From: Nitratireductor aestuarii
GTDB taxonomy: Bacteria; Pseudomonadota; Alphaproteobacteria; Rhizobiales; Rhizobiaceae
NCBI RefSeq assembly: GCF_014641695.1
Contig: NZ_BMIF01000008.1
Coordinates: 62,001-126,000 of the forward strand
DNA: 64,000 bases
Direction of reading: 5' to 3'
Part shown: positions 25,971 through 35,585 of the stretch, in pieces
How positions within the stretch are numbered: position 1 is the stretch's first letter
Layout of the letters: each line of letters opens with the position of its first letter
The notes under the pieces: generated by a model
What the model was told of the DNA's origin: nothing
Database searches by the model: none
The model's input: only the letters and a program-made list of their open reading frames with translations
Program-made: the position numbers and the translations under genes

Positions 25971-27158
25971 TCAGAAGAATGCCTGATGGCCGGTCTGGGC
26001 GCGGCCGAGGATCAGCGCATGAACGTCGTGCGTACCTTCATAGGTATTCACGGTCTCCAGGTTCTGGGCGTGGCGCATGATGCGATATCCGATCTGGATG
26101 CCGTTGCCACCATGCATGTCGCGCGCCATGCGAGCGATGTCGAGCGCCTTGCCACAGTTGTTGCGCTTGATGATCGAGATCATCTCCGGCGCCCAGTCGC
26201 CGGACTCCATCAGGCGACCTACCTGAAGAGCAGCCTGCAGGCCGAGCGCGATTTCCGTCTGCATATCGGCCAGCTTGCGCTGATAGAGCTGGGTGGCGGC
26301 CAGCGGACGGTTGAACTGCTTGCGGTCGAGGCCATACTGACGCGCCTGGAACCAGCAGTCCTCGGCAGCACCCATCGAGCCCCAGGCGATGCCATAGCGG
26401 GCACGGTTGAGGCATTCGAACGGTCCGCGCAGGCCTTCGACACCTGGAAGGAGCGCATCTTCGCCAACTTCCACATTCTCCAGAACCACTTCGCCGGTGA
26501 TGGAAGCGCGCAGCGACAGCTTGCCTTCGATCTTCGGAGCCGAAAGGCCCTTCATGCCCTTTTCCAGCACGAAGCCGCGTATCTTGCCGCAATGGGCTTC
26601 CGACTTCGCCCAGACGACGAACACGTCGGCGATGGGCGCGTTGGAAATCCACATCTTGCTGCCGTTCAGCACGTAGCCTGAACCCGTCCTGGTTGCGCGG
26701 GTGCGCATGCCGCCGGGATCGGAACCTGCGTCCGGCTCTGTCAGGCCGAAACAGCCGATCCATTCGCCGGAAGCGAGCTTCGGCAGATAGCGCTGGCGCT
26801 GTTCCTCGCTGCCGAAGGCAAAGATCGGGTGCATGACGAGCGAGGACTGTACGCTCATCATCGAACGATAGCCGGAGTCGATGCGCTCGATCTCGCGGGC
26901 CACCAGCCCGTAGGAGACATAGCCGGCACCGATGCCGCCGTATTGTTCAGGAATGGTCACGCCGAGAAGGCCGGCCTCGCCCATTTCGCGGAAAATTTCC
27001 GGATCGGTGGTCTCTTCCAGATAGGCCTTTTCGACCCGCGTCGCGAGCCGGTCGGCTGCGAAACTGGCCGCTGCGTCGCGCAGCATACGCTCTTCTTCCG
27101 ACAATTGAGAGTTAAGGCGGAACGGGTCCGCCCAATCGAATTGCGATTTGCTGCTCAT
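25971..27158 (-). CDS. gcdH: Glutaryl-CoA dehydrogenase
   Basis: A flavin acyl-CoA dehydrogenase that converts glutaryl-CoA to crotonyl-CoA in lysine, tryptophan and glutarate breakdown. From the ATG at 27158 the length is 395 residues, exactly that of the family; upstream in-frame codons add a tail with no homology signal. Recognisable parts are [35 protein letters not shown] for the flavin site, and the C-terminal [18 protein letters not shown] whose Glu is the catalytic base in GcdH. It is divergent from a GntR regulator 217 bases away, which may control it. Other acyl-CoA dehydrogenases lack the [19 protein letters not shown] signature, so the assignment is firm. Confidence 0.93.
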   Translation of the reverse strand: MSSKSQFDWADPFRLNSQLSEEERMLRDAAASFAADRLATRVEKAYLEETTDPEIFREMGEAGLLGVTIPEQYGGIGAGYVSYGLVAREIERIDSGYRSMMSVQSSLVMHPIFAFGSEEQRQRYLPKLASGEWIGCFGLTEPDAGSDPGGMRTRATRTGSGYVLNGSKMWISNAPIADVFVVWAKSEAHCGKIRGFVLEKGMKGLSAPKIEGKLSLRASITGEVVLENVEVGEDALLPGVEGLRGPFECLNRARYGIAWGSMGAAEDCWFQARQYGLDRKQFNRPLAATQLYQRKLADMQTEIALGLQAALQVGRLMESGDWAPEMISIIKRNNCGKALDIARMARDMHGGNGIQIGYRIMRHAQNLETVNTYEGTHDVHALILGRAQTGHQAFF

Positions 27159-27374
27159 GTCACTCCCACAGGCTGCAAGTTTGGTGATGCTTCGATGGGC
27201 GGCGACTTTAGCATTCCCTGCTGCTTTGTCTTCCGATTTTGCTATTTGAAATGTTCTATAAAATCGCCGATTCATGCGGACCGCAGGAGGCCTCAGGCTA
27301 GGCCACTTCTTCCGCTCCCGCCTGATTTGGTCTAGACGTAGAGCGACTTTTCTCCTGGCCCTCAGGAAGACGCC

Positions 27375-28292
27375 ATGCCAGCTCCGCTCGCGCTACAGAT
27401 TGCCAAGACCATCTCCGACGCCATTGCCAATGGCGAAATCGGTGATGGCGAACATCTGAGTGCGCCAAAGCTTGCCGTGCGATTCGGTGTGTCGCGCTCG
27501 CCGATTCGCGAAGCGCTTGAAGTTCTCTCCGGGCTGGGCTTTGCAGAACAGCGGGCGAACCGGGGCTATTTTGCCAAGGCGTCTGCTTCAGAAGGAACTG
27601 CATCCGACGCAGCACGGCTCTCACTGCCGTTCGAGCCTGCGAGCGCTTACCAGAAGATGGCTGAGGACTGGCTGACAGACCGCATTCCATCTGACGTGAC
27701 GGAGCAGATGCTGCGTGACCGCTATCAGCTCACCAAGTCGCAGCTTTCGGACATCCTGACCCGTGCAGCAAGAGAAGGGTGGGCGCAGCCGAAGGCAGGC
27801 TATGGTTGGCAGTTCCTGCCGGTGGCCAAGACGCCGGAGGCATTCGAGCAGGCTTATCGCTTCCGGATGGTGATTGAGCCGGCGGCCATGCTGGAGCCGA
27901 CCTATCAGATCAATCGGGCAGTCCTGGAAGAGCTGAAGCGGCTGCAGACACGCATGCTGGAACACGATATCGAACGGCTTCCCGGCGAGCGCCTGATGCA
28001 GCTCGGGACGCAGTTTCACGAGGAGCTGATCCAGTTCTCGGGCAATCCATTCTTCCATCAGTCACTGGTGCGCGTAAACCAGATGCGGCGATTGATGGAG
28101 TATCGCTCGCGGATCGATCGCCGTCGTCTCTATACGCAGTGCCGGGAACATCTGGAGCTGATAGGCATTCTCGAAACCGGTGATATCGTCGCCGCGTCAT
28201 ACCGGATGCGCCAGCATTTGGCCGGAGCACTTCGCGCGAAGACGCCTGTCGTGCTTAATGACGAGCAGACACTAGCTGTTGCGGAAAAATAG
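27375..28292 (+). CDS. GntR-family (FCD) regulator with a second winged-helix domain
   Basis: A 305-residue regulator, longer than the usual 220-240 of FadR-like GntR proteins. The first winged helix is about 5-67, with [23 protein letters not shown] second winged-helix-like segment, about 90-150, contains [20 protein letters not shown] and [15 protein letters not shown]. The FCD-type ligand domain follows from about 155, with [15 protein letters not shown] and a metal-type H in [10 protein letters not shown]. The start follows AGGAAGACGCC. It is divergent from gcdH and 211 bases upstream of the aconitase-tct operon on the same strand, so it could regulate either. A carboxylic acid effector would fit both. 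Confidence 0.85.
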   Translation: MPAPLALQIAKTISDAIANGEIGDGEHLSAPKLAVRFGVSRSPIREALEVLSGLGFAEQRANRGYFAKASASEGTASDAARLSLPFEPASAYQKMAEDWLTDRIPSDVTEQMLRDRYQLTKSQLSDILTRAAREGWAQPKAGYGWQFLPVAKTPEAFEQAYRFRMVIEPAAMLEPTYQINRAVLEELKRLQTRMLEHDIERLPGERLMQLGTQFHEELIQFSGNPFFHQSLVRVNQMRRLMEYRSRIDRRRLYTQCREHLELIGILETGDIVAASYRMRQHLAGALRAKTPVVLNDEQTLAVAEK

Positions 28293-28503
28293 CTCATCCA
28301 TTCTGGTAAATGCTATTTGCTGCGCTGCACAATGCTCAGTTTGCATGCGGATCGTTCTTGATTAAAACGATTATATTTGGGCTATTGTCTCTTTGGCGAC
28401 GACGTGCCAACGTACCTGGCGCTCGGTCATCGCTGGCGGGATTGCATTTTTATAAAGAATTGTGCAATGAGTGGGCTGTTTCTCACAGGTGGGCGTTCTT
28501 AGC

Positions 28504-31065
28504 ATGGAAACAGTCAATCTTGCAGCGGCAGCGGGGCCAGACCTGAAGCGGTTGCCTTACGTACTGCGCATTCTCCTGGAAAACGTCTGCCGCAACGAGC
28601 CTGACAGTTCCTACCGCGACAGCATTCTTGCCTGGCTTGAGGGCCGCACCAGCACGGAAGAGATCGCATTCCGCCCGTCGCGCCTGCTGATGCATGACAC
28701 GACCTGCGGCCCGGCATTGGCCGATATCGCGGGGATGCGCCACAGCCTTGCGGAAGCCGGGTACGATCCGACACTTCTCAATCCGCAGGTGCCGATCAAC
28801 GTTTCCGTGGACCACTCCATCGGCGTCGACAGCTTCGGCGCGCGCGATTCCATGCTGGTGAACATGCGACGTGAGCAGGAGCGCAACGAAGAGCGCTTCC
28901 GCTTCATGAAGTGGGCGCAGGCAAATCTCACCAACGTGACGATCCATCCGCCCGGCACGGGCATTATGCACACGTTCAACCTCGAGCAGCTGGCGACGGT
29001 CGTCACCGAGCGGGACGGCTGGCTGTTCCCCGATACGCTGATCGGAACCGACAGCCATACGCCGATGATCAACGGGTTGGGCGTTCTGGCCTGGGGCGTT
29101 GGCGGGCTTGAGGCTGAAGGCGTGATGTTCGGCCTGCCGGTGATGATGCGCATTCCCGATGTCATCGGCATCCGGCTCACCGGTGCGCTGCCGGAAGGCG
29201 TGATGGCGACGGATCTCGCGCTGCGCGTGACGCATGAGCTCAGGGCGCGCGGTATCGACAATCCGTTCGTGGAGTTCTTCGGTCCCGGCGTTTCCACCCT
29301 GACGGTCGGACAACGCGCGGTCGTCGCCAACATGGCGCCCGAGATGGGCTCGCAGACGGCCTATTTCCCCATCGATGAGCAGGCGGTTGCCTATCTCAAG
29401 GCTACCGGAAGAAGCACGGACCATGTTGCCCGCGTAGAGGAATATGCGCGCAGCAACGGTCTCTGGTTCGAGCCTGATCTTGAGCCGGTCTACACCGAGG
29501 TGCTTCCGCTCGATCTCAGCACCGTTGCAGTCTCCATCGCCGGTCCGCAGCGTCCACAAGACCTGATCCGCCCGGCAGACGCGGGGCGGTCGCTGGAGCC
29601 GCTTCTGAAGAAGAGGGGCGAGCTGACTAGGGCTGAGGGCGAGCCTGCGATCAGCGACGGCGATGTGGCAATTGCTGCGATCACGAGCTGCACGAATACG
29701 TCCGACATCCGCTTGAATATTGCCGCCGGGCTGCTGGCGAAGAAGGCAAATCAGCTGGGGCTCAAGCCGAAGTCCTGGGTCAAGACGTCCTTCTCGCCGG
29801 GCTCGCCTGCTGCCGCACGGTATCTCGGCCGCGCCGGTCTGATCGACGATCTGGAAGCGCTGGGCTTTGGCATCGTGGGCTTCGGCTGCATGACGTGCAT
29901 CGGCAACTCCGGTCCGCTGCTTGAGCCGGTCACGCAAGCGATCCAGGATCATGGCGTGCTGCCGGTGGCCGTGCTTTCCGGTAACCGCAACTTCCCGGGC
30001 CGGGTGCATCCGCTGCTGTCAGCCGGATTCCTTGCGTCGCCGCCGCTTGTCATCGCCTATGCCATTGCGGGCACGGTGAATGTCGATATTCAGAACGATC
30101 GGCTGGGGACCACGGCAGATGGCCGCGACGTCTACCTGCGCGACATCTGGCCAACAGCGCAGGAGATCGAAGAAGCCTATCAGCGTGGCGCGGTGGCGGC
30201 GGATTATCCGGAGGCCTTCGCGGAGGCTACCGACAGCAAGCTCTGGCAGAGTGTGGCAACGCCCGAGGGACCGCTCTATCCCTTCGAGGAGAGCTCGACC
30301 TATTTGCGCAAGCCTTCCTTCGCCACCTTTGGCGCGCAGCGGAGCTGGCAGAGCTTTGCTGCTCATCCCGTGCTGGTGCTGGGCGACGACATCACGACCG
30401 ACCAGATTTCGCCAGCCGGTGCAATTCCCGCCAAGAGCGAGGCAGGTCGGTATTTGATCGAACGCGGGGAAGACCCGAACGATCTCAACGTCTATTCGTC
30501 GCGCCGCGGCAATTTAGAGGTGATGGTGCGCGGCCTCTTCACCAACCGCAGCGTGGTGAACCATATCGCGCCGGATGTAGCCGCAGGCGACTGCGTTGAC
30601 CCGGCAACGGGCGAGCACCTGCCGCTCTACAGGCTCGGCCAGCGGCTGCGCGAGCGTGGCGAAGCAGGGGTCATCCTGGCGGGTGAGCGTTACGGCGCGG
30701 GATCGTCGCGCGACTGGGCGGCCAAGGGCACGGCGCTCATCAATGTCAGCGCGGTGATCGCCAAGAGCTTCGAGCGCATCCATCGCACCAACCTGATCGG
30801 CATGGGCATCCTGCCGCTGAAGATGCCGGCGGATCTGGAGCCAAGCCAGCTCGAGCTTCGCCCCGGCGATCTCGTGGAAATTGATTTCGGTCAGGATACA
30901 TTGAAACCCAGGCGCACGGTGACCGTTCACTTGCGTTACCGGGATCGCGCACCTTTTAGTTTCGACACGGTTGCACAAGTCGAAACTTTGCTTGAAACTC
31001 AACTTCTTGAAAACGGAGGGATTATTCCATTCATTCTTAATCGGGCGGCGAATGCCGCAGCTTGA
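28504..31065 (+). CDS. Aconitase-family hydratase (AcnA-like), linked to tricarboxylate transport
   Basis: From METVNLAAAAG at 28504 the protein has 853 residues, like AcnA. The three [4Fe-4S] cysteines are at 396 (ITSCTNTS), 462 and 465 (GFGCMTCIGN). The swivel domain with GERYGAGSSRDWAAKG is present. Aconitase isomerises citrate to isocitrate through cis-aconitate; relatives handle 2-methylcitrate or other tricarboxylates. Some conserved AcnA segments are altered here (for example PGTGIMHTFNLEQL), and the gene leads a tctCBA transport cluster. It is therefore more likely a catabolic paralogue that handles an imported tricarboxylate than the main TCA-cycle enzyme. The longer frame from 28471 lacks a family-like N-terminus. 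Confidence 0.88.
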   Translation: METVNLAAAAGPDLKRLPYVLRILLENVCRNEPDSSYRDSILAWLEGRTSTEEIAFRPSRLLMHDTTCGPALADIAGMRHSLAEAGYDPTLLNPQVPINVSVDHSIGVDSFGARDSMLVNMRREQERNEERFRFMKWAQANLTNVTIHPPGTGIMHTFNLEQLATVVTERDGWLFPDTLIGTDSHTPMINGLGVLAWGVGGLEAEGVMFGLPVMMRIPDVIGIRLTGALPEGVMATDLALRVTHELRARGIDNPFVEFFGPGVSTLTVGQRAVVANMAPEMGSQTAYFPIDEQAVAYLKATGRSTDHVARVEEYARSNGLWFEPDLEPVYTEVLPLDLSTVAVSIAGPQRPQDLIRPADAGRSLEPLLKKRGELTRAEGEPAISDGDVAIAAITSCTNTSDIRLNIAAGLLAKKANQLGLKPKSWVKTSFSPGSPAAARYLGRAGLIDDLEALGFGIVGFGCMTCIGNSGPLLEPVTQAIQDHGVLPVAVLSGNRNFPGRVHPLLSAGFLASPPLVIAYAIAGTVNVDIQNDRLGTTADGRDVYLRDIWPTAQEIEEAYQRGAVAADYPEAFAEATDSKLWQSVATPEGPLYPFEESSTYLRKPSFATFGAQRSWQSFAAHPVLVLGDDITTDQISPAGAIPAKSEAGRYLIERGEDPNDLNVYSSRRGNLEVMVRGLFTNRSVVNHIAPDVAAGDCVDPATGEHLPLYRLGQRLRERGEAGVILAGERYGAGSSRDWAAKGTALINVSAVIAKSFERIHRTNLIGMGILPLKMPADLEPSQLELRPGDLVEIDFGQDTLKPRRTVTVHLRYRDRAPFSFDTVAQVETLLETQLLENGGIIPFILNRAANAAA

Positions 31066-31083
31066 AGAAGTCTAACGGAATAT

Positions 31084-31124
31084 CGGCTATACTCACATAG
31101 CCGGAGGAACGCACCACAAGGTGC
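31084..31124 (+). other. Tandem small hairpins between the aconitase gene and tctC
   Basis: CGGCTAT and ATAGCCG (31084-31103, six-base loop) are followed by GCACC and GGTGC (31111-31124, four-base loop). They lie in the 89-base gap and could shape the leader of tctC or mark RNA processing. No function is shown. Confidence 0.35.
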
Positions 31125-31154
31125 ACAACATGGATTTAGTTCTTGGGAGGCTCC

Positions 31155-32129
31155 ATGAATATGTTTGCAAAGCTCATTGGCTGCGGTGTTGCTGCACTCT
31201 GCCTGAGCATGTCCAACGCTGTTGCACAGGATGCAAAGCTTGGTGAACTTTCGATCATCGCTCCTGCGGGCGCTGGCGGCGGCTGGGACAGTGCTGCGCG
31301 CGCCATTCAGCAGGTGATGACGGAAACGGGGATTGCACGTTCCATCCAGGTTCTCAACGTTCCTGGCGCTGGCGGCACCGTGGGTCTCGCACAGTTTGCG
31401 ACGGGCGCCGGTTCCGATGCGAACCAGCTCCTGGTTGGCGGCATCACCATGGTGGGCGCCATCATCTCCAACAATGCTCCGGTGAAGCTTGACGCCGTGA
31501 AGCCGCTCGCCCGCCTCACGGGTGACCCGCTCGCCGTCGTCGTTCCGGCAAGCTCGGACATCAAGACGATCGATGACCTCCTGGGCAAGATCAAGTCCGA
31601 CGTGGCTGGTACGGTCTGGGCAGGTGGTTCGGCCGGTGGTGCTGACCACATGCTGGCTGCACTGCTGACGGAAGCTGCGGGCGAAGATCCGAGCAAGGTG
31701 AACTACGTTGCCTTCTCGGGAGGTGGCGAAGCTCTCGCTGCAATGCTCGGCGGTCAGGTCGTTGCCGGTATCTCCGGTTACGGCGAGTGGCAGGGCCAGA
31801 TCGAATCCGGCGACCTGCGCGCGCTGGCGATCTCCTATCCGGAGCCGATCGAAGGCATCGACGCCCAGCCGCTGAAGGCACAGGGCGTGGACGTCGAGCT
31901 CGTCAACTGGCGCGGCATCTTTGCGGCTCCGCAGGTGTCCGATGAGGACATGGCGAAGCTCACAGCCGCCTTCGATGAGATGGTCAAGTCCGACAAGTGG
32001 CAGGAACTGCTGAAGGCACGTGGCTGGGCTGACTACTATCTGCCGGCTGACGAGTTCGCCTCCTTCCTGACCGAGGAGACCCAGCGTATCGAGGGCATCC
32101 TCACCAGCGTCGGTCTTGCGGGCAAGTAA
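31155..32129 (+). CDS. tctC: Tricarboxylate-binding periplasmic protein TctC
   Basis: A 324-residue solute receptor of the tripartite tricarboxylate transporter (TTT) family. The start at 31155 follows a strong GGGAGG site. A signal peptide (KLIGCGVAALCLSMSNAVAQ) probably ends at AVA-Q. The mature protein has ELSIIAPAGAGGGWDSAARA, the family N-terminal ligand loop, and GTVGLAQFATGAGSDANQLL. It binds citrate or another tri/dicarboxylate in the periplasm for TctAB. The gene is followed by a stem-loop at 32143 and then tctB. The upstream aconitase implies a tricarboxylate ligand. Confidence 0.93.
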   Translation: MNMFAKLIGCGVAALCLSMSNAVAQDAKLGELSIIAPAGAGGGWDSAARAIQQVMTETGIARSIQVLNVPGAGGTVGLAQFATGAGSDANQLLVGGITMVGAIISNNAPVKLDAVKPLARLTGDPLAVVVPASSDIKTIDDLLGKIKSDVAGTVWAGGSAGGADHMLAALLTEAAGEDPSKVNYVAFSGGGEALAAMLGGQVVAGISGYGEWQGQIESGDLRALAISYPEPIEGIDAQPLKAQGVDVELVNWRGIFAAPQVSDEDMAKLTAAFDEMVKSDKWQELLKARGWADYYLPADEFASFLTEETQRIEGILTSVGLAGK

Positions 32130-32142
32130 GCTGCAATTCAAA

Positions 32143-32168
32143 GGGTGGAGCCTTCTGGGGCTCCGCCC
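32143..32168 (+). terminator. Stem-loop downstream of tctC
   Basis: GGGTGGAGCC pairs with GGCTCCGCCC (one G-T pair) around a six-base loop, in the 107-base gap between tctC and tctB. A hairpin without a tight U-run after a binding-protein gene usually stabilises the upstream message or attenuates read-through, raising receptor over membrane subunits. Confidence 0.65.
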
Positions 32169-32236
32169 AACTTCTATTTTGAACACGCCGCTTTAGGCCC
32201 GTTCCACACCTCAATTTCGTAGCAAGGAAGCTGACT

Positions 32237-32728
32237 ATGGCTGAAGTTGCACCGGGAGGTCATCAGCGATGGGCGCTGGATCGCCCAAAGCTTGTCACCG
32301 GCATCATCCTCTTGGCGTTTGCAGCGGTGACTGCCTATGACGCATACAGCATGAGTTTCCGTTCGGCCTATGGTCTGAACCCCAACACCGCCTCCTATCT
32401 CGTCGCCGGCATCCTCGCTATCCTCGGCATCGGGCATTTCATCAGCGCCGCGCGTCCTAGCGAAGGCGCAGCCGTGGTCGAGGCCGACTGGAAGGCCGTC
32501 GGCATGATGGGGTTGGCGCTGGCATCGCTCATCGCCTGCGTCTACTTCGGTGCCGGGTTCATCGCCGGTTCCACGCTTCTGTTCGCCTTCACGGCGCGCG
32601 CATTCGGCCGCAAAGCCTTCATCGTCGATGTCATCATCGGCTTTGTCATCGCAGTTCTCATCTTCCTCCTGTTCAACAAGCTCCTGACCCTGACGTTGCC
32701 GATGGGTCCGCTTGAACGCCTTATCTAG
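32237..32728 (+). CDS. tctB: Tripartite tricarboxylate transporter small subunit TctB
   Basis: A 163-residue membrane protein with four predicted helices (about 20-40, 55-75, 90-115, 130-155), typical of TctB. It opens with a short hydrophilic leader, then LVTGIILLAFAAVTAYDAYS, and has GLNPNTASYLVAGILAILGIG in the middle. TctB sequences are poorly conserved, so identification rests mainly on size, topology and its place between tctC and tctA, with which it forms one operon (12 bases before tctA). It partners TctA in the inner membrane. Confidence 0.88.
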   Translation: MAEVAPGGHQRWALDRPKLVTGIILLAFAAVTAYDAYSMSFRSAYGLNPNTASYLVAGILAILGIGHFISAARPSEGAAVVEADWKAVGMMGLALASLIACVYFGAGFIAGSTLLFAFTARAFGRKAFIVDVIIGFVIAVLIFLLFNKLLTLTLPMGPLERLI

Positions 32729-32740
32729 GGTCGCTGCCTG

Positions 32741-34240
32741 ATGGATACCTTAATGCTTCTGGCGGGCGGTTTCGCCCAGGCGCTGACGCCGATGAACCTG
32801 CTGTTCGCGCTCATCGGCGTGTTTCTCGGTACGGCGGTCGGCATTCTGCCGGGCATCGGACCGGCTCTGACGGTGGCGCTTCTGCTGCCCGTCACGTTCA
32901 AGCTTGATCCGGGCGGCTCGCTCATCATGTTTGCCGGCATCTATTACGGCGGCATGTACGGCGGCTCCACCACCGCCATCCTGCTCAACACGCCCGGTGA
33001 AGCGGCATCAGTCGTCACCGCGCTCGAAGGCAACAAGATGGCTCGACAGGGCAGGGGCGGGCCGGCGCTCGCAACCGCCGCGATCGGCTCCTTCGTCGCG
33101 GGTCTGGTTGCCACGATCGGCATCGCCTTCCTCGCCCCCGTGATCGTCAAGGTCGCTGTGAAATTCGGTCCATGGGACTATTTCGCGCTGATGATGATCG
33201 CCTTCGTCACCGTGTCCGCAACCTTCGGCAATTCGCCACTGAAGGGTCTTACCAGTCTGGCGCTCGGCCTGTGGCTTGGCCTCATGGGCATTGACGGACT
33301 GACGGGGCAGGCGCGACTGACATTCGGCGTTCCGGAGCTTCTGGACGGCATCGAAGTGACCACGCTTGCCGTGGGTCTCTTCGCTATCGGCGAGGCGCTG
33401 ATGGTGGTCTCCATGCACAAGACCAACGCTGAGAAGCCGATGGCCATCAAGGGTTCCATCTGGATGAGCCTTGAGGACTGGAAGCGCTCCTGGAAACCAT
33501 GGCTGCGCGGAGCTGCCATCGGCTTCCCGATCGGCGGTCTGCCGGCCGGCGGCGCCGAGGTCCCGACCTTCCTCAGCTACAACCTCGAGCGGAAGCTCTG
33601 CAGGGACAAGAACGCGTTCGGCAATGGCGCGATCGAAGGCGTTGCCGGTCCGGAGGCTGCCAATAACGCCTCGGCCGCCGGCACAATGGTGCCGCTGCTG
33701 ACGCTCGGCCTGCCGACATCGGCGACGGCTGCGGTGATGCTCGCGGGCTTCCAGCAGTACAACATCCAGCCGGGTCCGCTGCTGTTCGTCCAGCACGCGC
33801 AGCTGGTGTGGACGCTGATCGCTTCGCTCTTCATCGCAAACGCGATGCTGCTCGTCCTCAACCTGCCGATGATCGGCCTCTGGGTGCGCCTGCTCAAGAT
33901 CCCGACGCCATGGCTCTACGCGGGCATCCTGGTGTTCGCTGCGATGGGCACGATCGCCGCCAACCCGTCCGTGGTGGAGCTGATCATCCTGGTGCTCTTC
34001 GGTATCGCGGGCTTCCTGATGCGCCGCTACGATTATCCCGTGGCCCCCGCAGTGGTCGGCCTCATCCTCGGGCCCATGGCGGACCTGCAGCTTCGCCGCG
34101 CGCTCCAGATCAGCCTTGGAGATCCGATGGTGTTCCTGAACCACTGGAGCTCGGCAACGATGCTGGCGATCGCCTTCATCGCGCTTGTTGCTCCGTTCGT
34201 GTTCAAGGGACTTTCACGCTTCCAGGCGGAAGAGGACTAA
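32741..34240 (+). CDS. tctA: Tripartite tricarboxylate transporter large subunit TctA
   Basis: A 499-residue integral membrane protein with about 11-12 hydrophobic spans, the translocating subunit of the ion-driven TTT transporter. Family signatures are [40 protein letters not shown] with its ligand-binding GGSTT, and [15 protein letters not shown]. Length is exactly as expected. It follows tctB by 12 bases. Downstream, a 45-base inverted repeat precedes an AbrB-family gene. Import is probably coupled to a sodium or proton gradient, as known for TctA. Confidence 0.95.
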   Translation: MDTLMLLAGGFAQALTPMNLLFALIGVFLGTAVGILPGIGPALTVALLLPVTFKLDPGGSLIMFAGIYYGGMYGGSTTAILLNTPGEAASVVTALEGNKMARQGRGGPALATAAIGSFVAGLVATIGIAFLAPVIVKVAVKFGPWDYFALMMIAFVTVSATFGNSPLKGLTSLALGLWLGLMGIDGLTGQARLTFGVPELLDGIEVTTLAVGLFAIGEALMVVSMHKTNAEKPMAIKGSIWMSLEDWKRSWKPWLRGAAIGFPIGGLPAGGAEVPTFLSYNLERKLCRDKNAFGNGAIEGVAGPEAANNASAAGTMVPLLTLGLPTSATAAVMLAGFQQYNIQPGPLLFVQHAQLVWTLIASLFIANAMLLVLNLPMIGLWVRLLKIPTPWLYAGILVFAAMGTIAANPSVVELIILVLFGIAGFLMRRYDYPVAPAVVGLILGPMADLQLRRALQISLGDPMVFLNHWSSATMLAIAFIALVAPFVFKGLSRFQAEED

Positions 34241-34253
34241 AGACAGGGAAACT

Positions 34254-34298
34254 AATCTGGATCATTTCGGCGTTCCATCGGCTGAAATGATCCAGATT
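34254..34298. repeat. Inverted repeat with 15-bp perfect arms
   Basis: AATCTGGATCATTTC and GAAATGATCCAGATT are exact complements around a 15-base centre, starting 14 bases after the tctA stop. It can act as a factor-dependent terminator or be a mobile palindromic element. The remaining gap to 34432 also holds an imperfect CCGGGTTAG / CTAAACCCGG pair (34322-34368). Confidence 0.7.
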
Positions 34299-34431
34299 TC
34301 TCCGGTCCATCCATCCTCCATCCGGGTTAGCCTGCATTGATCCAGTCTGATTACTGGTCTAAACCCGGAATGTAGGGTGGGGGTACTGCTTCATGCAGGT
34401 GCTGATCCGCTGAAGCATGGGCAGGAATCCA

Positions 34432-35526
34432 ATGAGTTTTTTCGGGAGGACAGTTTCAATTCGGCACCTCGGCCGGATGGTGTTGATCTATGCCGGCGCC
34501 TTCATGTGCGGCTACGTAGCCAATTGGCTCCGGCTGCCGCTCGCCTGGATGATCGGCCCGATGCTGTTTGCGGTTGCCTTTCGTCTGTCCGGCCAAGACC
34601 TGCAGGTACCCGTCGTCTCCCGGCAGCTGGGTCAGATCCTGATCGCGGCCTCCGTGGGACTGGCATTCACGTCCGACGCACTTTCGGCCATGGGGTCGCT
34701 CATCGTACCCATGATCGTCGCTGCCATCATGACGATCATCTTCGCGTTCATCGTCGGCGCGTTCATCAAGGTAGCCGCAAAGGTTGATGTCGTGACGGCG
34801 ACGCTCGCCGCGTTGCCGACCGGCCCGGTGGAAAGCGTCAGCATTTCCCTGAAACACGGGGTCAACCCTGCGCCCGTCCTGTTCACCCAGACCTTCCGGA
34901 TCATGTCGCTGGTGTCGCTGATACCGCCTGTCATCGTGGCATTGGACGGAAGCGTCACGGATCCCACGGCAGTCCTGCGCAACACCGTGTGGACGCCCAG
35001 CGGCAGCCTGCTTCTGTTCGCCCTTGCTGTCTGCGGAGTAGTCGTCGCCAAGCTGATACGCTTGTCGAACCCATTCTTCCTCGGGCCTCTCGGCGCGACC
35101 GTCATAGCATCGGTGCTCGAAGCACCCGTCACAGGATATCCTTATCCGGTGCTGGTCACCGCCCAGGTGTTCCTTGGGGTGTTCATTGGCGGGGCGTTCG
35201 ATCGGGCCGTTCTGCGCCAATTGGGTCGATTTATTCCGGTCTCTATCGCCGCCGCATTCCTGATGGCGTTCCTCTGCGCGCTTCTCGGCATCGCCTTCGT
35301 CTATTGGACGGGCCACAGCTGGCAGGTGATGATCCTCGCGACTGCGCCGGGCAGCGCGACGGAGATGGCGCTGACGGCCAAGATCCTCCAGCAGGGTCTG
35401 GCGATCGTGACGGCTTTCCACGTGCTGCGGATCTTCGTGATCCTGCCCACGGCACCGTTCGTCATCGGTGTTACGGCAAAACTTGCTGCTTACTTCGAAA
35501 GAAAGAAGGCTGAGCAGGGGGCGTAG
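34432..35526 (+). CDS. AbrB-family (PF05145-like) membrane protein
   Basis: A 364-residue protein with about nine to ten hydrophobic spans. Two similar halves carry the family motif LRLPLAWMIGPMLFAVAF and later RLSNPFFLGPLGATVIASVL. It is of the type often annotated AbrB or ammonia-monooxygenase-like; the DNA-binding AbrB regulator is unrelated. Such genes are often found beside TctABC clusters, as here, suggesting a role in transport or export of organic acids, but the substrate is unknown. The chosen ATG at 34432 follows GCAGGAATCCA; an ATG at 34417 would add five residues. It ends beside a 44-bp palindromic repeat. Confidence 0.82.
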   Translation: MSFFGRTVSIRHLGRMVLIYAGAFMCGYVANWLRLPLAWMIGPMLFAVAFRLSGQDLQVPVVSRQLGQILIAASVGLAFTSDALSAMGSLIVPMIVAAIMTIIFAFIVGAFIKVAAKVDVVTATLAALPTGPVESVSISLKHGVNPAPVLFTQTFRIMSLVSLIPPVIVALDGSVTDPTAVLRNTVWTPSGSLLLFALAVCGVVVAKLIRLSNPFFLGPLGATVIASVLEAPVTGYPYPVLVTAQVFLGVFIGGAFDRAVLRQLGRFIPVSIAAAFLMAFLCALLGIAFVYWTGHSWQVMILATAPGSATEMALTAKILQQGLAIVTAFHVLRIFVILPTAPFVIGVTAKLAAYFERKKAEQGA

Positions 35527-35540
35527 TCGAGTAAATGGCC

Positions 35541-35584
35541 GCAATTCCGGACGGAAAACCGGTTTCTACTTTTCCTGGAATTGC
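35541..35584. repeat. 44-bp palindromic repeat, copy 2
   Basis: The same element as at 12297-12340. The outer arms are GCAATTCC and GGAATTGC, where copy 1 has GCAGTTCC and GGAACTGC, so a G-C pair became A-T with pairing kept. It abuts the stop codon of the minus-strand gene at 35586 in a convergent gap. Confidence 0.75.
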
Positions 35585-35585
35585 T

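Noticed and set aside
28483-30009. 508-codon open frame opposite the aconitase gene
   Set aside because: An antisense shadow rich in His, Arg and Asp; the plus strand has the full aconitase motifs.
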